Assembly: GCA_029269725.1 (NCBI GenBank)
Contig: JARJHS010000002.1
Span: 372,001-436,000, forward strand
Source of the DNA: Pollutibacter soli
GTDB lineage: Bacteria > Bacteroidota > Bacteroidia > Chitinophagales > Chitinophagaceae
DNA length: 64,000 nucleotides
Reading direction: 5' to 3'
In this document: positions 1 through 8,973 of the stretch, piece by piece
How positions within the stretch are numbered: position 1 is the stretch's first letter
How the letters are laid out: each line of letters opens with the position of its first letter
Program-made: the position numbers and the translations under genes
Notes under the pieces: generated by a model
Told to the model about the DNA's origin: nothing
Databases searched by the model: none
What the model saw: only the letters and a program-made list of their open reading frames with translations

Positions 1-2
1 AG

Positions 3-1256
3 AAAGCAATCCTGGAAAAACTGGAACCAATGGAATTGGTACAGAAGTATACCAATCTTTTCCATTGGGCGATGCACCAGTTCAATAATCTTGATCCAAC
101 CATCGAGCCAACTGCAACGGGTCATATTGTTGAACAGATTGTAATGATTGAAAAGATCATTGCTGCCGGATACGCATATGTAGTCAACGGTTCGGTATAT
201 TTTGATGTCGACAAATACCATTCAGATTATGGTGATAAAGGAATGCCGTATGGAATATTAAGCGGACGCATACTCGAAGACCAGCTGGAAACAACAAGAG
301 ACCTGGATGGCCAGGATGAAAAACACAGTAAGGCTGATTTCGCGCTCTGGAAACATGCTGCTCCTGAACATATTATGCGCTGGCAAAGCCCCTGGGGAGA
401 AGGATTTCCGGGATGGCATATCGAATGTTCTGCAATGAGTACCAAGTACCTGGGCGGTCAGTTTGATATACATGGCGGTGGAATGGATCTGCAGTTTCCG
501 CATCATGAATGCGAGATTGCGCAGAGCGCTGTATGCAATCATGAAATCCCTGCACGATACTGGTTGCATAATAACATGATCACCATTAACGGAAAGAAGA
601 TGGGAAAGAGTTATAACAACGTGATTAAGCTCACTGAACTTTTTTCAGGTTCTCATCCGCTGTTATCGCAGGCCTTCAGTCCGATGACAATCAGATTCTT
701 TCTTTTACAAACCCATTACCGCAGTACCCTGGATTTCAGTAATGAAGCATTAATTGCCGCGGAAAAAGGATTAAGAAGGGTGTGGGATGCTTTTCAGAAA
801 TTGAATAAACTGGAGTATACCACTACTGAAGATGAGAAACTGATCGATCAGGAACTCAGTGCCAATACCACCCGTTTGCTTAATGAAATGGATGAGTTTA
901 TGGCTGATGATTTTAACACAGCGAAGGTGCTGGCAAATATATTCGAACTTGTTCCGCTGATCAATTCGATACGTGACAAACAGGTAGCCGTAACAGTGAT
1001 ACCAATAAGTCTTTTTGAAAAACTGAAGTCGCAATTCAAAAAATACCTGGTGGAAATTTTCGGATTGAAGGATGAACTGCAGCAGGAAAGCAATAAGCTG
1101 GATGCGGTATTGCAATTACTTGCCGACATCAGGAGTGAAGCAAAACTTCGAAAAGATTTTACAACTTCAGATAAGATCAGGAATCAGTTGCTGGGAATGG
1201 GTATCCAGATGAAGGATGAGAAGGGCGGCGGAGTGAGTTGGACGATTGAGAAGTAA
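3..1256 (+). CDS. cysS: Cysteinyl-tRNA synthetase, C-terminal part (cut by window edge)
   Basis: Charges tRNA-Cys with cysteine in the cytoplasm. The reading frame is open from base 3, so the start and the HIGH motif lie before the window. What is visible is the rest of the class I catalytic domain. Zinc-site residues appear as the Cys of IECSAMS (around 424-444) and the His/Glu of [11 protein letters not shown] (around 496-528). The KMSKS loop appears as KKMGKS (around 594-611). A helical DALR-type anticodon-binding region follows, ending in [11 protein letters not shown]. The gene is followed by about 185 bp of purine-rich low-complexity sequence. The family assignment is secure; only the N-terminus is missing. 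Confidence 0.97.
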   Translation, partial: KAILEKLEPMELVQKYTNLFHWAMHQFNNLDPTIEPTATGHIVEQIVMIEKIIAAGYAYVVNGSVYFDVDKYHSDYGDKGMPYGILSGRILEDQLETTRDLDGQDEKHSKADFALWKHAAPEHIMRWQSPWGEGFPGWHIECSAMSTKYLGGQFDIHGGGMDLQFPHHECEIAQSAVCNHEIPARYWLHNNMITINGKKMGKSYNNVIKLTELFSGSHPLLSQAFSPMTIRFFLLQTHYRSTLDFSNEALIAAEKGLRRVWDAFQKLNKLEYTTTEDEKLIDQELSANTTRLLNEMDEFMADDFNTAKVLANIFELVPLINSIRDKQVAVTVIPISLFEKLKSQFKKYLVEIFGLKDELQQESNKLDAVLQLLADIRSEAKLRKDFTTSDKIRNQLLGMGIQMKDEKGGGVSWTIEK

Positions 1257-1442
1257 ATAGTAAGTACTAAGTAGGAAGAAGTAAGAAGGAGATTAAAGTT
1301 GAAGGTTTAAAGTGATAGGTTGTAAGTGATCTGCTGCTAGATCCGGATTCATTTAATACGATGACGAGTGTAACGTGCACGTTCCGGATAATTGCTTCAA
1401 GAACCCGATTGCTCTATAGGTGCGCCAGGGAATTGCTGATAA
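1257..1442. other. Low-complexity intergenic spacer between convergent genes
   Basis: A stretch of about 185 bp between the ends of cysS and the glycosyltransferase. It begins with repeated purine words (AGTAAG, AGTAGGAAG, AAGAAGG at 1255-1290) of the kind also seen, in pyrimidine form, before pyrH. It also contains a 12-bp palindrome AACGTGCACGTT near 1372. I see no gene or clear terminator in it. Confidence 0.5.
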
Positions 1443-2543
1443 TCATCCGGCTTGTAATGACTGCATAATAATGGATTCCGCCTGCTCGACCCAACGATGA
1501 TATTCCGGTGATTGTTGATTATGGTTTGGGATGTACTGGATTAGTTTACTGAGATCAAAATGATCTGCACGAATCCCTGCGCCATTTTTTTGTGCATCTG
1601 CTGCATTGCAGCATTGCTCAAACTGTCCTTCTACAGGCACCATCATCACAGGTTTGGAAAGATACATTGCTTCACAAACCGATTCAAAGCCTGCCGTAGT
1701 TGCCATCGCATTACAACTGGCCATCATCTCCATAAATTTCCTGTCATTCAAAGAATGAAATGAAAGCGTTTCATCATAAATCCATTCGCCTTTGTGATCG
1801 TTCTTCAATTGATTGCAATCCATGAAACAATGGATGCTGATTTCCGGATGTTGCTTGTGCCATTCAATGATTTGATTTTTATATCCGCTGTTGACAAGAT
1901 ATACAAGAATGAAATTCTCCTTCCCTGGACTCATTTTTCTTATCGCGGTGCGCAATACAGGGGGGATAACGATGATCTGTTCCGAAATCGAGGAAGGAAG
2001 TTGGTACATCGATATCGCCAGGATTTTATGAGAGTGTAACGCGACAAAACGTGTGTACCATTTCAGGATATTTTTTCTGATCCGGCTGGTTTCGGGGAAA
2101 TGAAACCCGGGATGCAGGTATACGAATTGGTGCGCGATGGAAAAGGTTCTGATTTTTTCACGATAAACGAGGTTATATATTGCAGCCAGCGGTTCGTAAA
2201 AATTGATGACGACATCAGGCTTGTGAAAACGGATCAGCATATTGATCTTCCTGATGCTGCTGATATAATCTTTAACCCTGAATAAATTATGGAAAACTGT
2301 TTTACCTGCGAGTACAGATTTGTTTTCGGTGTCCGTAACAAATCCCGGGCTGGGTATGGTAACAACTGGTGAATTGATTGCGGCCGGGAAAAAAGCAGGA
2401 AGAGTCTTTTTACCGGACATACCAACTACAACGCAACAAACTTCGTGATTATGTTGCTGTAACATTTCACTGATGGTAATGGCCTGAGTTAAATGCCCAC
2501 GCCCCTCACCTTGTACAAGAAATAAAAATGATTTTTTTTTCAT
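1443..2543 (-). CDS. GT-B type glycosyltransferase
   Basis: A 366-residue protein with the layout of a GT-B glycosyltransferase of the MurG/UGT-like group. The N-terminal glycine-rich loop is QGEGRGHLTQA (residues 11-21). The C-terminal half carries a nucleotide-sugar region, TTAGFESVCEAMYLSKPVMM followed by PVEGQFEQ. It has no signal peptide and is probably a cytoplasmic or membrane-associated enzyme. It starts at ATG 20 bp after the LpxH-like phosphoesterase gene, so the two are likely one operon. With that partner, a role in envelope glycolipid assembly is plausible but inferred. Donor and acceptor cannot be told from the sequence. Confidence 0.85.
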   Translation of the reverse strand: MKKKSFLFLVQGEGRGHLTQAITISEMLQQHNHEVCCVVVGMSGKKTLPAFFPAAINSPVVTIPSPGFVTDTENKSVLAGKTVFHNLFRVKDYISSIRKINMLIRFHKPDVVINFYEPLAAIYNLVYREKIRTFSIAHQFVYLHPGFHFPETSRIRKNILKWYTRFVALHSHKILAISMYQLPSSISEQIIVIPPVLRTAIRKMSPGKENFILVYLVNSGYKNQIIEWHKQHPEISIHCFMDCNQLKNDHKGEWIYDETLSFHSLNDRKFMEMMASCNAMATTAGFESVCEAMYLSKPVMMVPVEGQFEQCCNAADAQKNGAGIRADHFDLSKLIQYIPNHNQQSPEYHRWVEQAESIIMQSLQAG

Positions 2544-2563
2544 TAGAAGAATTGGTTGAGGTT

Positions 2564-3409
2564 TCAGGAATTGATAATGGATTCAAGTACTTCATCGATA
2601 TCAGCAGAAGGAGCACTACCATCGACAGAATGTTGGCCGGTTTCTTTAAGCCATTCATTGTAGTAAATGATTTTCCAGTCGCCGTTTTCAGTTTCGACAA
2701 CAGCGCTTAATGTTTCCACCCAATCGCCGCTGTTCAGGTAATGAATCCCATTGATTATTTTGTCAGCAGGCTGATGTATATGGCCACAGATAATTCCCTG
2801 GCATTTTTCAGTTGCTGCTACAGCACATAATTCGTTTTCAAAGTCAGAAATAAAACTCACGGCGGATTTCACACGCTGTTTGACTGTCGCCGAAAGTGAA
2901 TAATATGGCAAACCTTTTTTTCTGCGATAGTTATTGTAAAGACGGTTAACCCAAAGAAGAAAAGTATAACCTGTATCTCCGAGCCTGGAGATCCATTTCA
3001 GGTTGGTTGTAACGGAATCAAAAATATCTCCATGAACAACAAAGTATTTACTGCCTTCCGATTCATGAACATAATCTCTGAGGATAGAAAAATTTCCAAC
3101 TTCCAGTGGAAGGATTTCGTCAAGGAAATCATCATGATTGCCGCGGAGATAAATGATTTTTGTAGCGCTGGAAGAAAGTCTGTTTAATAAAAGTTTGAAA
3201 AAGGCAGTATGTTTTTTCTTCCATTTACCTGATTTACTCAGCTGCCATCCATCAATAATGTCGCCATTCAGAATCAATGTTTCGCAACTATGTTCCCGGA
3301 GAAAATGTACAGCTTCTCTTACATGGGAATTCCTAATACCCAGATGAATGTCCGAAATAATGATCGTCCTGTAATGCGTTTTCAAATGCGAGGTTTTGTA
3401 AAGAACCAA
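2564..3409 (-). CDS. Metallophosphoesterase, UDP-2,3-diacylglucosamine diphosphatase-like
   Basis: A 281-residue calcineurin-like phosphoesterase. All metal-ligand motifs are present: D20-I-H22, GD50, GNH92DD, VHGD (H126) and GHIH (H210, H212). The family includes LpxH, which splits UDP-2,3-diacylglucosamine in lipid A synthesis, and Bacteroidota homologues are usually given that name. The role is inferred from the family and from the adjacent glycosyltransferase. The only start before the DIHLG motif is a TTG at 3409; a stop lies 30 bp further upstream and there is no ATG. It is divergent from the glycosylase gene at 3531. The exact substrate is uncertain. Confidence 0.82.
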   Translation of the reverse strand: MVLYKTSHLKTHYRTIIISDIHLGIRNSHVREAVHFLREHSCETLILNGDIIDGWQLSKSGKWKKKHTAFFKLLLNRLSSSATKIIYLRGNHDDFLDEILPLEVGNFSILRDYVHESEGSKYFVVHGDIFDSVTTNLKWISRLGDTGYTFLLWVNRLYNNYRRKKGLPYYSLSATVKQRVKSAVSFISDFENELCAVAATEKCQGIICGHIHQPADKIINGIHYLNSGDWVETLSAVVETENGDWKIIYYNEWLKETGQHSVDGSAPSADIDEVLESIINS

Positions 3410-3474
3410 ATATTGTCTTAACCTATTGTTGCCTGTAGATTATGCTTATGTGAAGGGAATAAGATGAAAAAGTT

Positions 3475-3498
3475 ATCACAGGAATTCAGTTCTGTGAT
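3475..3498. promoter_or_regulatory. Inverted repeat in the divergent promoter region
   Basis: ATCACAG at 3475-3481 is mirrored by CTGTGAT at 3492-3498, with a 10-nt centre. It lies between the divergent LpxH-like and glycosylase genes, about 33 bp before the glycosylase start. It has the form of a regulator-binding site, but no regulator is evident nearby. Confidence 0.3.
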
Positions 3499-3530
3499 TT
3501 CTGTTGAACGCTATGGCGTAAATTGGGTTC

Positions 3531-4136
3531 ATGCATTATTTACCACACCTGGAAAAGGATCGCAGGCTTAAGAAGATTATGGATTCGCATGGCCCGCTAA
3601 AACTCAGGAAGCAGAAGGATCTCTGTAATTATTTATGTGCATCGATCATGAGTCAGCAGCTTTCAACAAAAGTGGCTTCTGTTATTCATGGACGTTATAT
3701 CGAGTTGTTCGGGGGAAAAGAGCCGGAACCGCAAAGAATAATTGATACGCCTCACGAAAAACTTCGGGCCATTGGTCTTTCAAATGCGAAAGTTAGCTAC
3801 GTAAAAAATGTTGCGGAGTTTGCTATTGTCAAAGGGATGAGCCACGACAAACTACATCCTATGACTGACGATGAAGTGATTGCTTATCTGACGGAAATCA
3901 AAGGCGTCGGCAGATGGACTGTGGAAATGTTATTGATGTTTGCATTGCAACGGGAAGATGTTTTTCCTGTGGACGATCTCGGTATCCGCCAGGCAATTGC
4001 CGGCATCTACAAAATAAAAACCGGGGATAAAAAAGAGCTGACCGAAGCCATGTATCGCATCGCAAAAAAATGGTCACCATACAGGACCTATGCGAGTATG
4101 TATCTGTGGAGATGGAAGGATACGCTGAACGTTTAA
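3531..4136 (+). CDS. DNA-3-methyladenine glycosylase II (AlkA-type, HhH-GPD)
   Basis: A base-excision repair glycosylase of 201 residues that removes alkylated purines. The helix-hairpin-helix is LTEIKGVGRWTVEMLL (residues 120-135). It is followed by the catalytic-Asp segment FPVDDLGIRQA, in which D149 aligns with the general-base Asp of AlkA. SIMSQQLSTK (39-48) is the usual DNA-contact helix of the family. The protein is shorter than E. coli AlkA because it lacks the N-terminal domain, as is common for this subgroup. An in-frame stop at 3519 fixes the start near 3531. It is monocistronic and convergent with the S46 peptidase gene. Confidence 0.92.
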   Translation: MHYLPHLEKDRRLKKIMDSHGPLKLRKQKDLCNYLCASIMSQQLSTKVASVIHGRYIELFGGKEPEPQRIIDTPHEKLRAIGLSNAKVSYVKNVAEFAIVKGMSHDKLHPMTDDEVIAYLTEIKGVGRWTVEMLLMFALQREDVFPVDDLGIRQAIAGIYKIKTGDKKELTEAMYRIAKKWSPYRTYASMYLWRWKDTLNV

Positions 4137-4262
4137 CGTAGAACGTTGAACGTAGGAACCTGATGACGCAGAGCCGTTTCTGGACTGGGTATAACAAAAC
4201 AGGATGGGTAACTGCCTTCGCAAGCGCTAACGTTCTACGTTAAACGTTCTACGTTTAACGTA
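4128..4262. repeat. AACGTT-word inverted repeat between convergent genes
   Basis: The left arm (about 4128-4158) and the right arm (about 4225-4262) are built from repeats of AACGTT, TAACGT and GAACGT. They are largely complementary to each other, enclosing about 65 bp. The element overlaps the stop codons of both convergent genes and could fold into a long hairpin on either transcript, so it may act as a bidirectional terminator. Similar words recur at 6832-6850, 7865-7907 and 55434-55478. Confidence 0.55.
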
Positions 4263-6411
4263 AAGAGAGTTCTTTCAAAAGATATCCTGCCCCGCCGAGT
4301 TTATCAATACACCAAAGAATATAACGTACATCAACGCAAATGGTGCGGTTGAGGTTTTTATCAAATGCCAGTTTGTGACTGATGGCTTCATAGTTTCCAT
4401 CAAAGGATAAACCGATCAATTCACCTTTTCCGTTAAGTACAGGAGAGCCGGAATTGCCACCGGTGATATCATTTGTAGTAATGAATGTTACTACAAGGTC
4501 GTTCCTCGATTTATCAATATATGTCCCGTAATCTTTTTTTGCAGCGAGCTCTCTTAGTTTAGCCGGGAGTTCAAATTCGAAATCACCGGCCCGGTATTTT
4601 TCAAGTACGCCCGTCATTGTGCAGACATAGTCATATTTTACCGCATCCCTGGGTTGATAGTTTTTTACACTGCCATAACTAAGACGCATCGTAAAGGTGG
4701 CGTCTGGATACATTTTTTTTGTGGGACTCATTTCGCGTAGTCCTTTCAGATAGATCCTGCTGTATTCATTGTTCGAAGCAGTAAACCGTGTAAAATATGG
4801 GTTGTATTTGCTGTCATAATTTTTGATAAACTTATCTGCGATAGAATATGCTGCATCATTCTGTAATTGGTTCGCATCCGGTCGTGAAGCAAATGCCTTC
4901 CATTTCGAATCATCCAGTAAAAATGTTGTACCAAAAACATTGGCTGCATATTTATCCCATGTAGACTGATCTTTCAGATCTCCATATGTGTTACGTACAT
5001 TTTCATAAAAGCCAATAGGATGCTGATTCTTATCGATGTTCTGGTAGAACATGCTGAGCATTTCTGCAAGAATTTTTTTATCGGAAGCGATATTTTCATC
5101 TTTGATAAATTCCTCGCGGCGTGCACTAGCAGCCGCCAAAGCTTTTTTAGTGTCTGCATGATCCGGTCCTTTTCTTACGAGGCTGGCTTCCAGGTTTGCA
5201 AGTGAGTTGGCAAATGCCAGCAATGGAGAACCTAGTATTCCTTCCCTGATGTACATACGATGAGCTGCATAAGGTTTCCACTGATCATATGCTTTTTGCC
5301 AGTCAGGAAACAAATTTTCATAAACAGGTTTTCCTTTGGCCCATTGCTGGAATGTAGCTTCTTCTGCCTGTTTGCGTTGAAGTATATTGTATTTGATTAA
5401 TTGTTTTGTTTCACCATCAAAAAATTTCCAGTAGTTACTGATAGTCGAATGTGCAGAACTCAGCTGAAGCCTGGTGGCAGGATCTTTTTTCATTTCTGCT
5501 AACATCAATTTCAGTCGCACATCACGTAATTCAACCAGCGCCGGATTTTCTACCGTTGTTTTCAGAGCTACACCGTATGATGTTTCATAACGATTGGTAG
5601 ATCCCGGATAACCATAAGTCATTGCATAATCACCATCTTTTACTCCTTTGACAGAGATCGGCAAAAAGTATTTTGGTTTGAAAGGGATATTGTCAGTAGC
5701 GTATTCTGCAGGTTTACCATCTTTGCCTGTGTATATTCTAAAAATTGAAAAATCGCCTGTGTGTCGTGGCCATTCCCAGTTATCCGTATCGCCGCCATAA
5801 TTTCCAACGGATTCTGGTGGTGCTCCTACAAGGCGGATATCCCTGTATTCCTGGTACACAAAAAGCAGGTACTGATTACCTTTGAAAATTGATTTCAATT
5901 CCGCTTTAATAAACTGATCGGGCTTGCTGTATTGACTATTGATTTCTTCAGTAAGCTCAAGAATTTTTTTTGCCCTATCAGTTACACTAAGGCCATTGGT
6001 TGCGCTATCTATTTTAGAAGTAAAATCTTCAACACTTACAAGAAACTCGACTGTCACATGCTTTGCCGGGATCTCATCAGCCTTGGATTTTGCATAGAAC
6101 CCGTCCTTCAGATAATTGTTCTGTACTGAGCTTGCATCGGCAATCGCATCATAGCCACAATGATGATTTGTAAAGATGAGGCCCTCATTGCTCACTACTC
6201 CGCCAGAACAGCCCCTGTTAAACATGATGATCCCGTCTTTTATCGAAGGTTTATTGATGCTGTAAAGTTGTTCTTTAGTTAATAGCAGGCCTTTTTTCAC
6301 CATATCATTATAAACATCCTGACCAAGAAGCATGGGTAACCACATGCCTTCTTCAGCGATACAGCATAGGGATATAAAAAATGAAATGAGAGCAACCAAT
6401 GACTTTTTCAT
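4255..6411 (-). CDS. S46 family dipeptidyl-peptidase (DPP7-like)
   Basis: An exported serine exopeptidase of 718 residues that removes dipeptides from peptide N-termini, expected in the periplasm. A signal peptide covers residues 1-19. The catalytic His lies in TNHHCGYD (H83/H84). The catalytic Ser is S654 in GGNSGSP. In Porphyromonas enzymes the residue 18 positions after the catalytic Ser sets P1 preference: Gly in DPP7 (hydrophobic) and Arg in DPP11 (acidic). Here it is G672, so DPP7-type specificity is predicted. The length matches the family (about 710-720). A good promoter lies just upstream. It is monocistronic. Confidence 0.93.
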   Translation of the reverse strand: MKKSLVALISFFISLCCIAEEGMWLPMLLGQDVYNDMVKKGLLLTKEQLYSINKPSIKDGIIMFNRGCSGGVVSNEGLIFTNHHCGYDAIADASSVQNNYLKDGFYAKSKADEIPAKHVTVEFLVSVEDFTSKIDSATNGLSVTDRAKKILELTEEINSQYSKPDQFIKAELKSIFKGNQYLLFVYQEYRDIRLVGAPPESVGNYGGDTDNWEWPRHTGDFSIFRIYTGKDGKPAEYATDNIPFKPKYFLPISVKGVKDGDYAMTYGYPGSTNRYETSYGVALKTTVENPALVELRDVRLKLMLAEMKKDPATRLQLSSAHSTISNYWKFFDGETKQLIKYNILQRKQAEEATFQQWAKGKPVYENLFPDWQKAYDQWKPYAAHRMYIREGILGSPLLAFANSLANLEASLVRKGPDHADTKKALAAASARREEFIKDENIASDKKILAEMLSMFYQNIDKNQHPIGFYENVRNTYGDLKDQSTWDKYAANVFGTTFLLDDSKWKAFASRPDANQLQNDAAYSIADKFIKNYDSKYNPYFTRFTASNNEYSRIYLKGLREMSPTKKMYPDATFTMRLSYGSVKNYQPRDAVKYDYVCTMTGVLEKYRAGDFEFELPAKLRELAAKKDYGTYIDKSRNDLVVTFITTNDITGGNSGSPVLNGKGELIGLSFDGNYEAISHKLAFDKNLNRTICVDVRYILWCIDKLGGAGYLLKELSLR

Positions 6412-6432
6412 GTGTGTAACGATGTATTAAGA

Positions 6433-6461
6433 CAAACCTACTGTTTAAAAATCAATTTCAA
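6433..6461 (-). promoter_or_regulatory. Bacteroidota-type promoter of the S46 peptidase
   Basis: On the minus strand the -7 element reads TAGGTTTG (6433-6440), a full match to TAnnTTTG. A TTG -33 element lies at 6459-6461, 18 nt away. It ends 21 bp before the peptidase start codon. Confidence 0.6.
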
Positions 6462-6510
6462 CATGACCATCAACGGTCCTAAGTTTTAATTTTACTACAA
6501 AATTTCTCAT

Positions 6511-6831
6511 ATGATTTTAACTACTACCCCTACTGTAGAAGGACGTTCCGTCAGGGATTATCTGGGTATCGTTTCCTCCCAAACCATTATCGGCGCAAAC
6601 TTTTTCAAAGACATTCTCGGTGGCCTGCGTGATGCTTTCGGAGGTCGCAGCAGCACTTATGAAAGGGTTCTTGAGGAAGCAAAAGAGTATGCCATCACTG
6701 AACTTTCGCAAAAAGCTCATGCAGCAGGAGCTGATGCTGTTGTAGGTATCGACCTGGACTACCAGGCCATCGGAGCCAATGGAAGTATGCTGATGGTGAG
6801 TGCCAGTGGTACTGCCGTTAAGCTGGGGTGA
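6511..6831 (+). CDS. YbjQ/UPF0145 family protein
   Basis: A 106-residue protein of the YbjQ (UPF0145, formerly DUF74) family, recognised by VEGRSVRDYLGIVSSQTIIG near the N-terminus and AHAAGADAVVGIDLDYQAIG in the second half. Family members form pentameric beta-barrel-like assemblies and have been called putative heavy-metal binding, but their function is not established. There is no signal peptide or membrane segment. It is convergent with obg, with only 19 bp between their ends. Confidence 0.9.
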   Translation: MILTTTPTVEGRSVRDYLGIVSSQTIIGANFFKDILGGLRDAFGGRSSTYERVLEEAKEYAITELSQKAHAAGADAVVGIDLDYQAIGANGSMLMVSASGTAVKLG

Positions 6832-6850
6832 TTACGTTCAACGTTCAACA

Positions 6851-7852
6851 TTAATGTACAGGTTCCTGCAGATTTTTCCAAAGCAGATCTTTTAATTGAA
6901 CCAATCCTGATCCTGATACTCCCGAAATAAATACATGAGGGATATTTGCCGGCAACTCTTTGCTGATGGCTGTTTTCAATTCGTCGTCAAGCATATCCGA
7001 TTTGCTGATAGCGATGATGAATTTTTTATCCATCAGTTCAGGATTGTATTTTTCAAGTTCCTGAAGTAGTATCTCCAGTTCTTTTTTATGATCCTTACTA
7101 TCTGCAGGGATCATAAAAAGTAAAACAGGATTTCTTTCAATGTGACGAAGGAACCGATGCCCCAATCCTTTTCCTTCTGAAGCGCCTTCAATGATCCCTG
7201 GCAAATCGGCAATACAAAATGATTTTCCTTCGCGATATTCAACCATGCCCAGTTGAGGTGTCAACGTGGTAAATGCGTAATCAGCAATTTTCGGTTTGGC
7301 CGCAGTGATAGCAGAAAGTAATGTTGATTTTCCTGCATTTGGAAATCCAACCAGACCTACATCAGCAAGTACTTTTAGTTCGAGGACTTTCCAGCCTTCA
7401 ACGCCTGGTTCGCCGGGCTGGGCATATTCGGGTGCCTGGTTGGTTGCTGTTGCAAAATTTTTATTTCCAAGTCCGCCACGTCCGCCTTTCAGCCAGATGA
7501 CTTCCTGACCGTCTTCCAAAATCTCAGCTTGTTTTTCGCCCGTTTCTTCGTCACGCGCAATGGTTCCTAACGGTACTTCAATAATAATGTCTTTCCCATC
7601 GCGACCAGTCATGTTATTCTTATTGCCACCCTGTCCGTTTTCCGCTAACACATTCTTATAATAGCGCAGATGCAGTAGTGTCCAGAGATGCTTACTACCT
7701 TTCAGAATGATATGGCCACCGCGACCCCCATCTCCTCCATCAGGTCCGGCTTCGGGATTGAATTTTGTGCGCATGAAATGCCTGCTTCCCGCGCCGCCAT
7801 GCCCGCTTTTGCAGAAAACCCTGATCTGGTCTACGAAGTTTGATTTTTCCAT
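6851..7852 (-). CDS. obg: Obg/CgtA GTPase, ribosome assembly
   Basis: An essential GTPase of 333 residues that helps assemble the 50S subunit. The glycine-rich Obg fold fills about residues 1-158 ([24 protein letters not shown]). The G domain has [11 protein letters not shown] (G1), [20 protein letters not shown] (G3 and switch II) and ISKSDML (G4). The family's variable C-terminal domain is absent, as is usual in Bacteroidota. It lies 31 bp downstream of paaY on the same strand, separated by AACGTT-type repeats that may stop read-through from the paa genes. Confidence 0.97.
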   Translation of the reverse strand: MEKSNFVDQIRVFCKSGHGGAGSRHFMRTKFNPEAGPDGGDGGRGGHIILKGSKHLWTLLHLRYYKNVLAENGQGGNKNNMTGRDGKDIIIEVPLGTIARDEETGEKQAEILEDGQEVIWLKGGRGGLGNKNFATATNQAPEYAQPGEPGVEGWKVLELKVLADVGLVGFPNAGKSTLLSAITAAKPKIADYAFTTLTPQLGMVEYREGKSFCIADLPGIIEGASEGKGLGHRFLRHIERNPVLLFMIPADSKDHKKELEILLQELEKYNPELMDKKFIIAISKSDMLDDELKTAISKELPANIPHVFISGVSGSGLVQLKDLLWKNLQEPVH

Positions 7853-7864
7853 CAGGCCGCAAAT

Positions 7865-7907
7865 TACGTTAAACGCTGAACGTTCAACGTTTAACGTTTA
7901 ACGTTCG
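7865..7907. repeat. AACGTT-word repeat between paaY and obg
   Basis: Four to five tandem AACGTT/AACGCT words with T-A-A spacers fill the short gap after the paaY stop codon. They are of the same type as the element at 4128-4262. The words are self-complementary and can fold, so a terminator role is possible. Confidence 0.5.
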
Positions 7908-8486
7908 ACCCAGTGTATGATAAAGTTCTTCCTGCTTTGGTCTGTTTGCTTCCTGTTCAGGCAGAGGTTCGCAGGGTTGCCAGAAGTTTTTCATTTCTTG
8001 AGGAAGCTGCTGATAAAGTTGTGTGCCTGCAGTCTTCCAGGCGATCATTTCATCGCTCACCTCTTTCACTTTCTTCGCGGGATTTCCTGCCATCACGCTG
8101 CGTCTTTCAATCTTCTCGCCCTCTTTTACAAAACTCAATGCTCCAACGATGCATTCATCTCGCAATACAACATTATCCATGATCACGGAATTCATTCCTA
8201 TGAGGCAGTTTTTTCCGATATGCGCGCCATGAATGATCGCTCCATGACCGATATGTGCTCCTTCCTCCAGCACCACGATAACTCCCGGAAACATATGAAT
8301 AGTACAGTTTTCCTGGATATTGCATCCATCTTTAATAACGATTCCTCCCCAATCGCCACGAAGGGCTGCTCCGGGACCGATATAAACATTTTTACCAATA
8401 ATTACATTTCCGGTTATGCATGCCTGTGGGTGAACAAAGGAGCTCGGGTCTGCCACAGGTGTAAAACCCCTGAATGCATAGAACAT
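7884..8486 (-). CDS. paaY: PaaY, left-handed beta-helix thioesterase of phenylacetate catabolism
   Basis: A hexapeptide-repeat protein of 200 residues, related to gamma carbonic anhydrases. Successive turns such as [36 protein letters not shown] and [15 protein letters not shown] form the trimeric left-handed helix. The metal-ligand histidines (TIH, IGH, IIHG) are retained. The sequence follows E. coli PaaY closely, including the [14 protein letters not shown] start and the C-terminal extension. PaaY hydrolyses unwanted CoA thioesters formed in the pathway. It is the last gene of the paaABCD-G-I-Y run, and the context makes PaaY preferable to a generic carbonic anhydrase. Confidence 0.88.
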   Translation of the reverse strand: MFYAFRGFTPVADPSSFVHPQACITGNVIIGKNVYIGPGAALRGDWGGIVIKDGCNIQENCTIHMFPGVIVVLEEGAHIGHGAIIHGAHIGKNCLIGMNSVIMDNVVLRDECIVGALSFVKEGEKIERRSVMAGNPAKKVKEVSDEMIAWKTAGTQLYQQLPQEMKNFWQPCEPLPEQEANRPKQEELYHTLGRTLNVKR

Positions 8487-8524
8487 ATGCTGATAGTTAT
8501 AGATAGCTAAATCAAACGGAAATA

Positions 8525-8962
8525 TTAAAGTGAAGATGTTCCGCCAATCAATGCTTTACCTGTACGGAAGCAGGTTCCTTTAAATAGTGCAACCTGGTCA
8601 TTATACTGATTACGTACATGTATCAGGTAAACGCCTGTACTTCTGCCATCATGGATTTCTTCTGCCTCAGCAATCAGCTCATCACCCACATGAACAGCTT
8701 TTGTGAAAGTAATCGTTACATCCAGCGCCACAGATAAATTATTCCGGTTGTTACAGGCAAACGCAAATGCACTGTCGGCAAGGGAAAACGGGATTCCACC
8801 ATGGATGATTCCAAAGCCATTCACCATTTCCTTGCGGATCACCATTTTTATTTTACTGTAGCCAGCTCGAATGTCTATTACTTCAACACCCATCCACTGA
8901 CTGAAAAAATCATTTTTCATCATATGCGCTACTACATCGCTTGCTAATTGTTGACCTGCCAT
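8525..8962 (-). CDS. paaI: PaaI, hotdog-fold acyl-CoA thioesterase
   Basis: A 145-residue hotdog thioesterase. The conserved segment GFGIIHGGIPFSLADSAFAF carries the family HGG motif and the acidic catalytic residue in LADSAF. PaaI clears dead-end hydroxyphenylacetyl-CoA-type esters and returns CoA during phenylacetate degradation. The gene lies 11 bp downstream of paaG and 38 bp before paaY, consistent with co-transcription. Confidence 0.9.
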   Translation of the reverse strand: MAGQQLASDVVAHMMKNDFFSQWMGVEVIDIRAGYSKIKMVIRKEMVNGFGIIHGGIPFSLADSAFAFACNNRNNLSVALDVTITFTKAVHVGDELIAEAEEIHDGRSTGVYLIHVRNQYNDQVALFKGTCFRTGKALIGGTSSL

Positions 8963-8973
8963 ATTAAATGTTT

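Noticed and set aside
1372-1383. Palindrome AACGTGCACGTT after cysS as an operator
   Set aside because: Single copy between convergent gene ends, not near a promoter.
7917-8510. Plus-strand 197-codon frame opposite paaY
   Set aside because: The minus strand encodes a clear PaaY with conserved hexapeptide repeats; the plus frame has no recognisable features.
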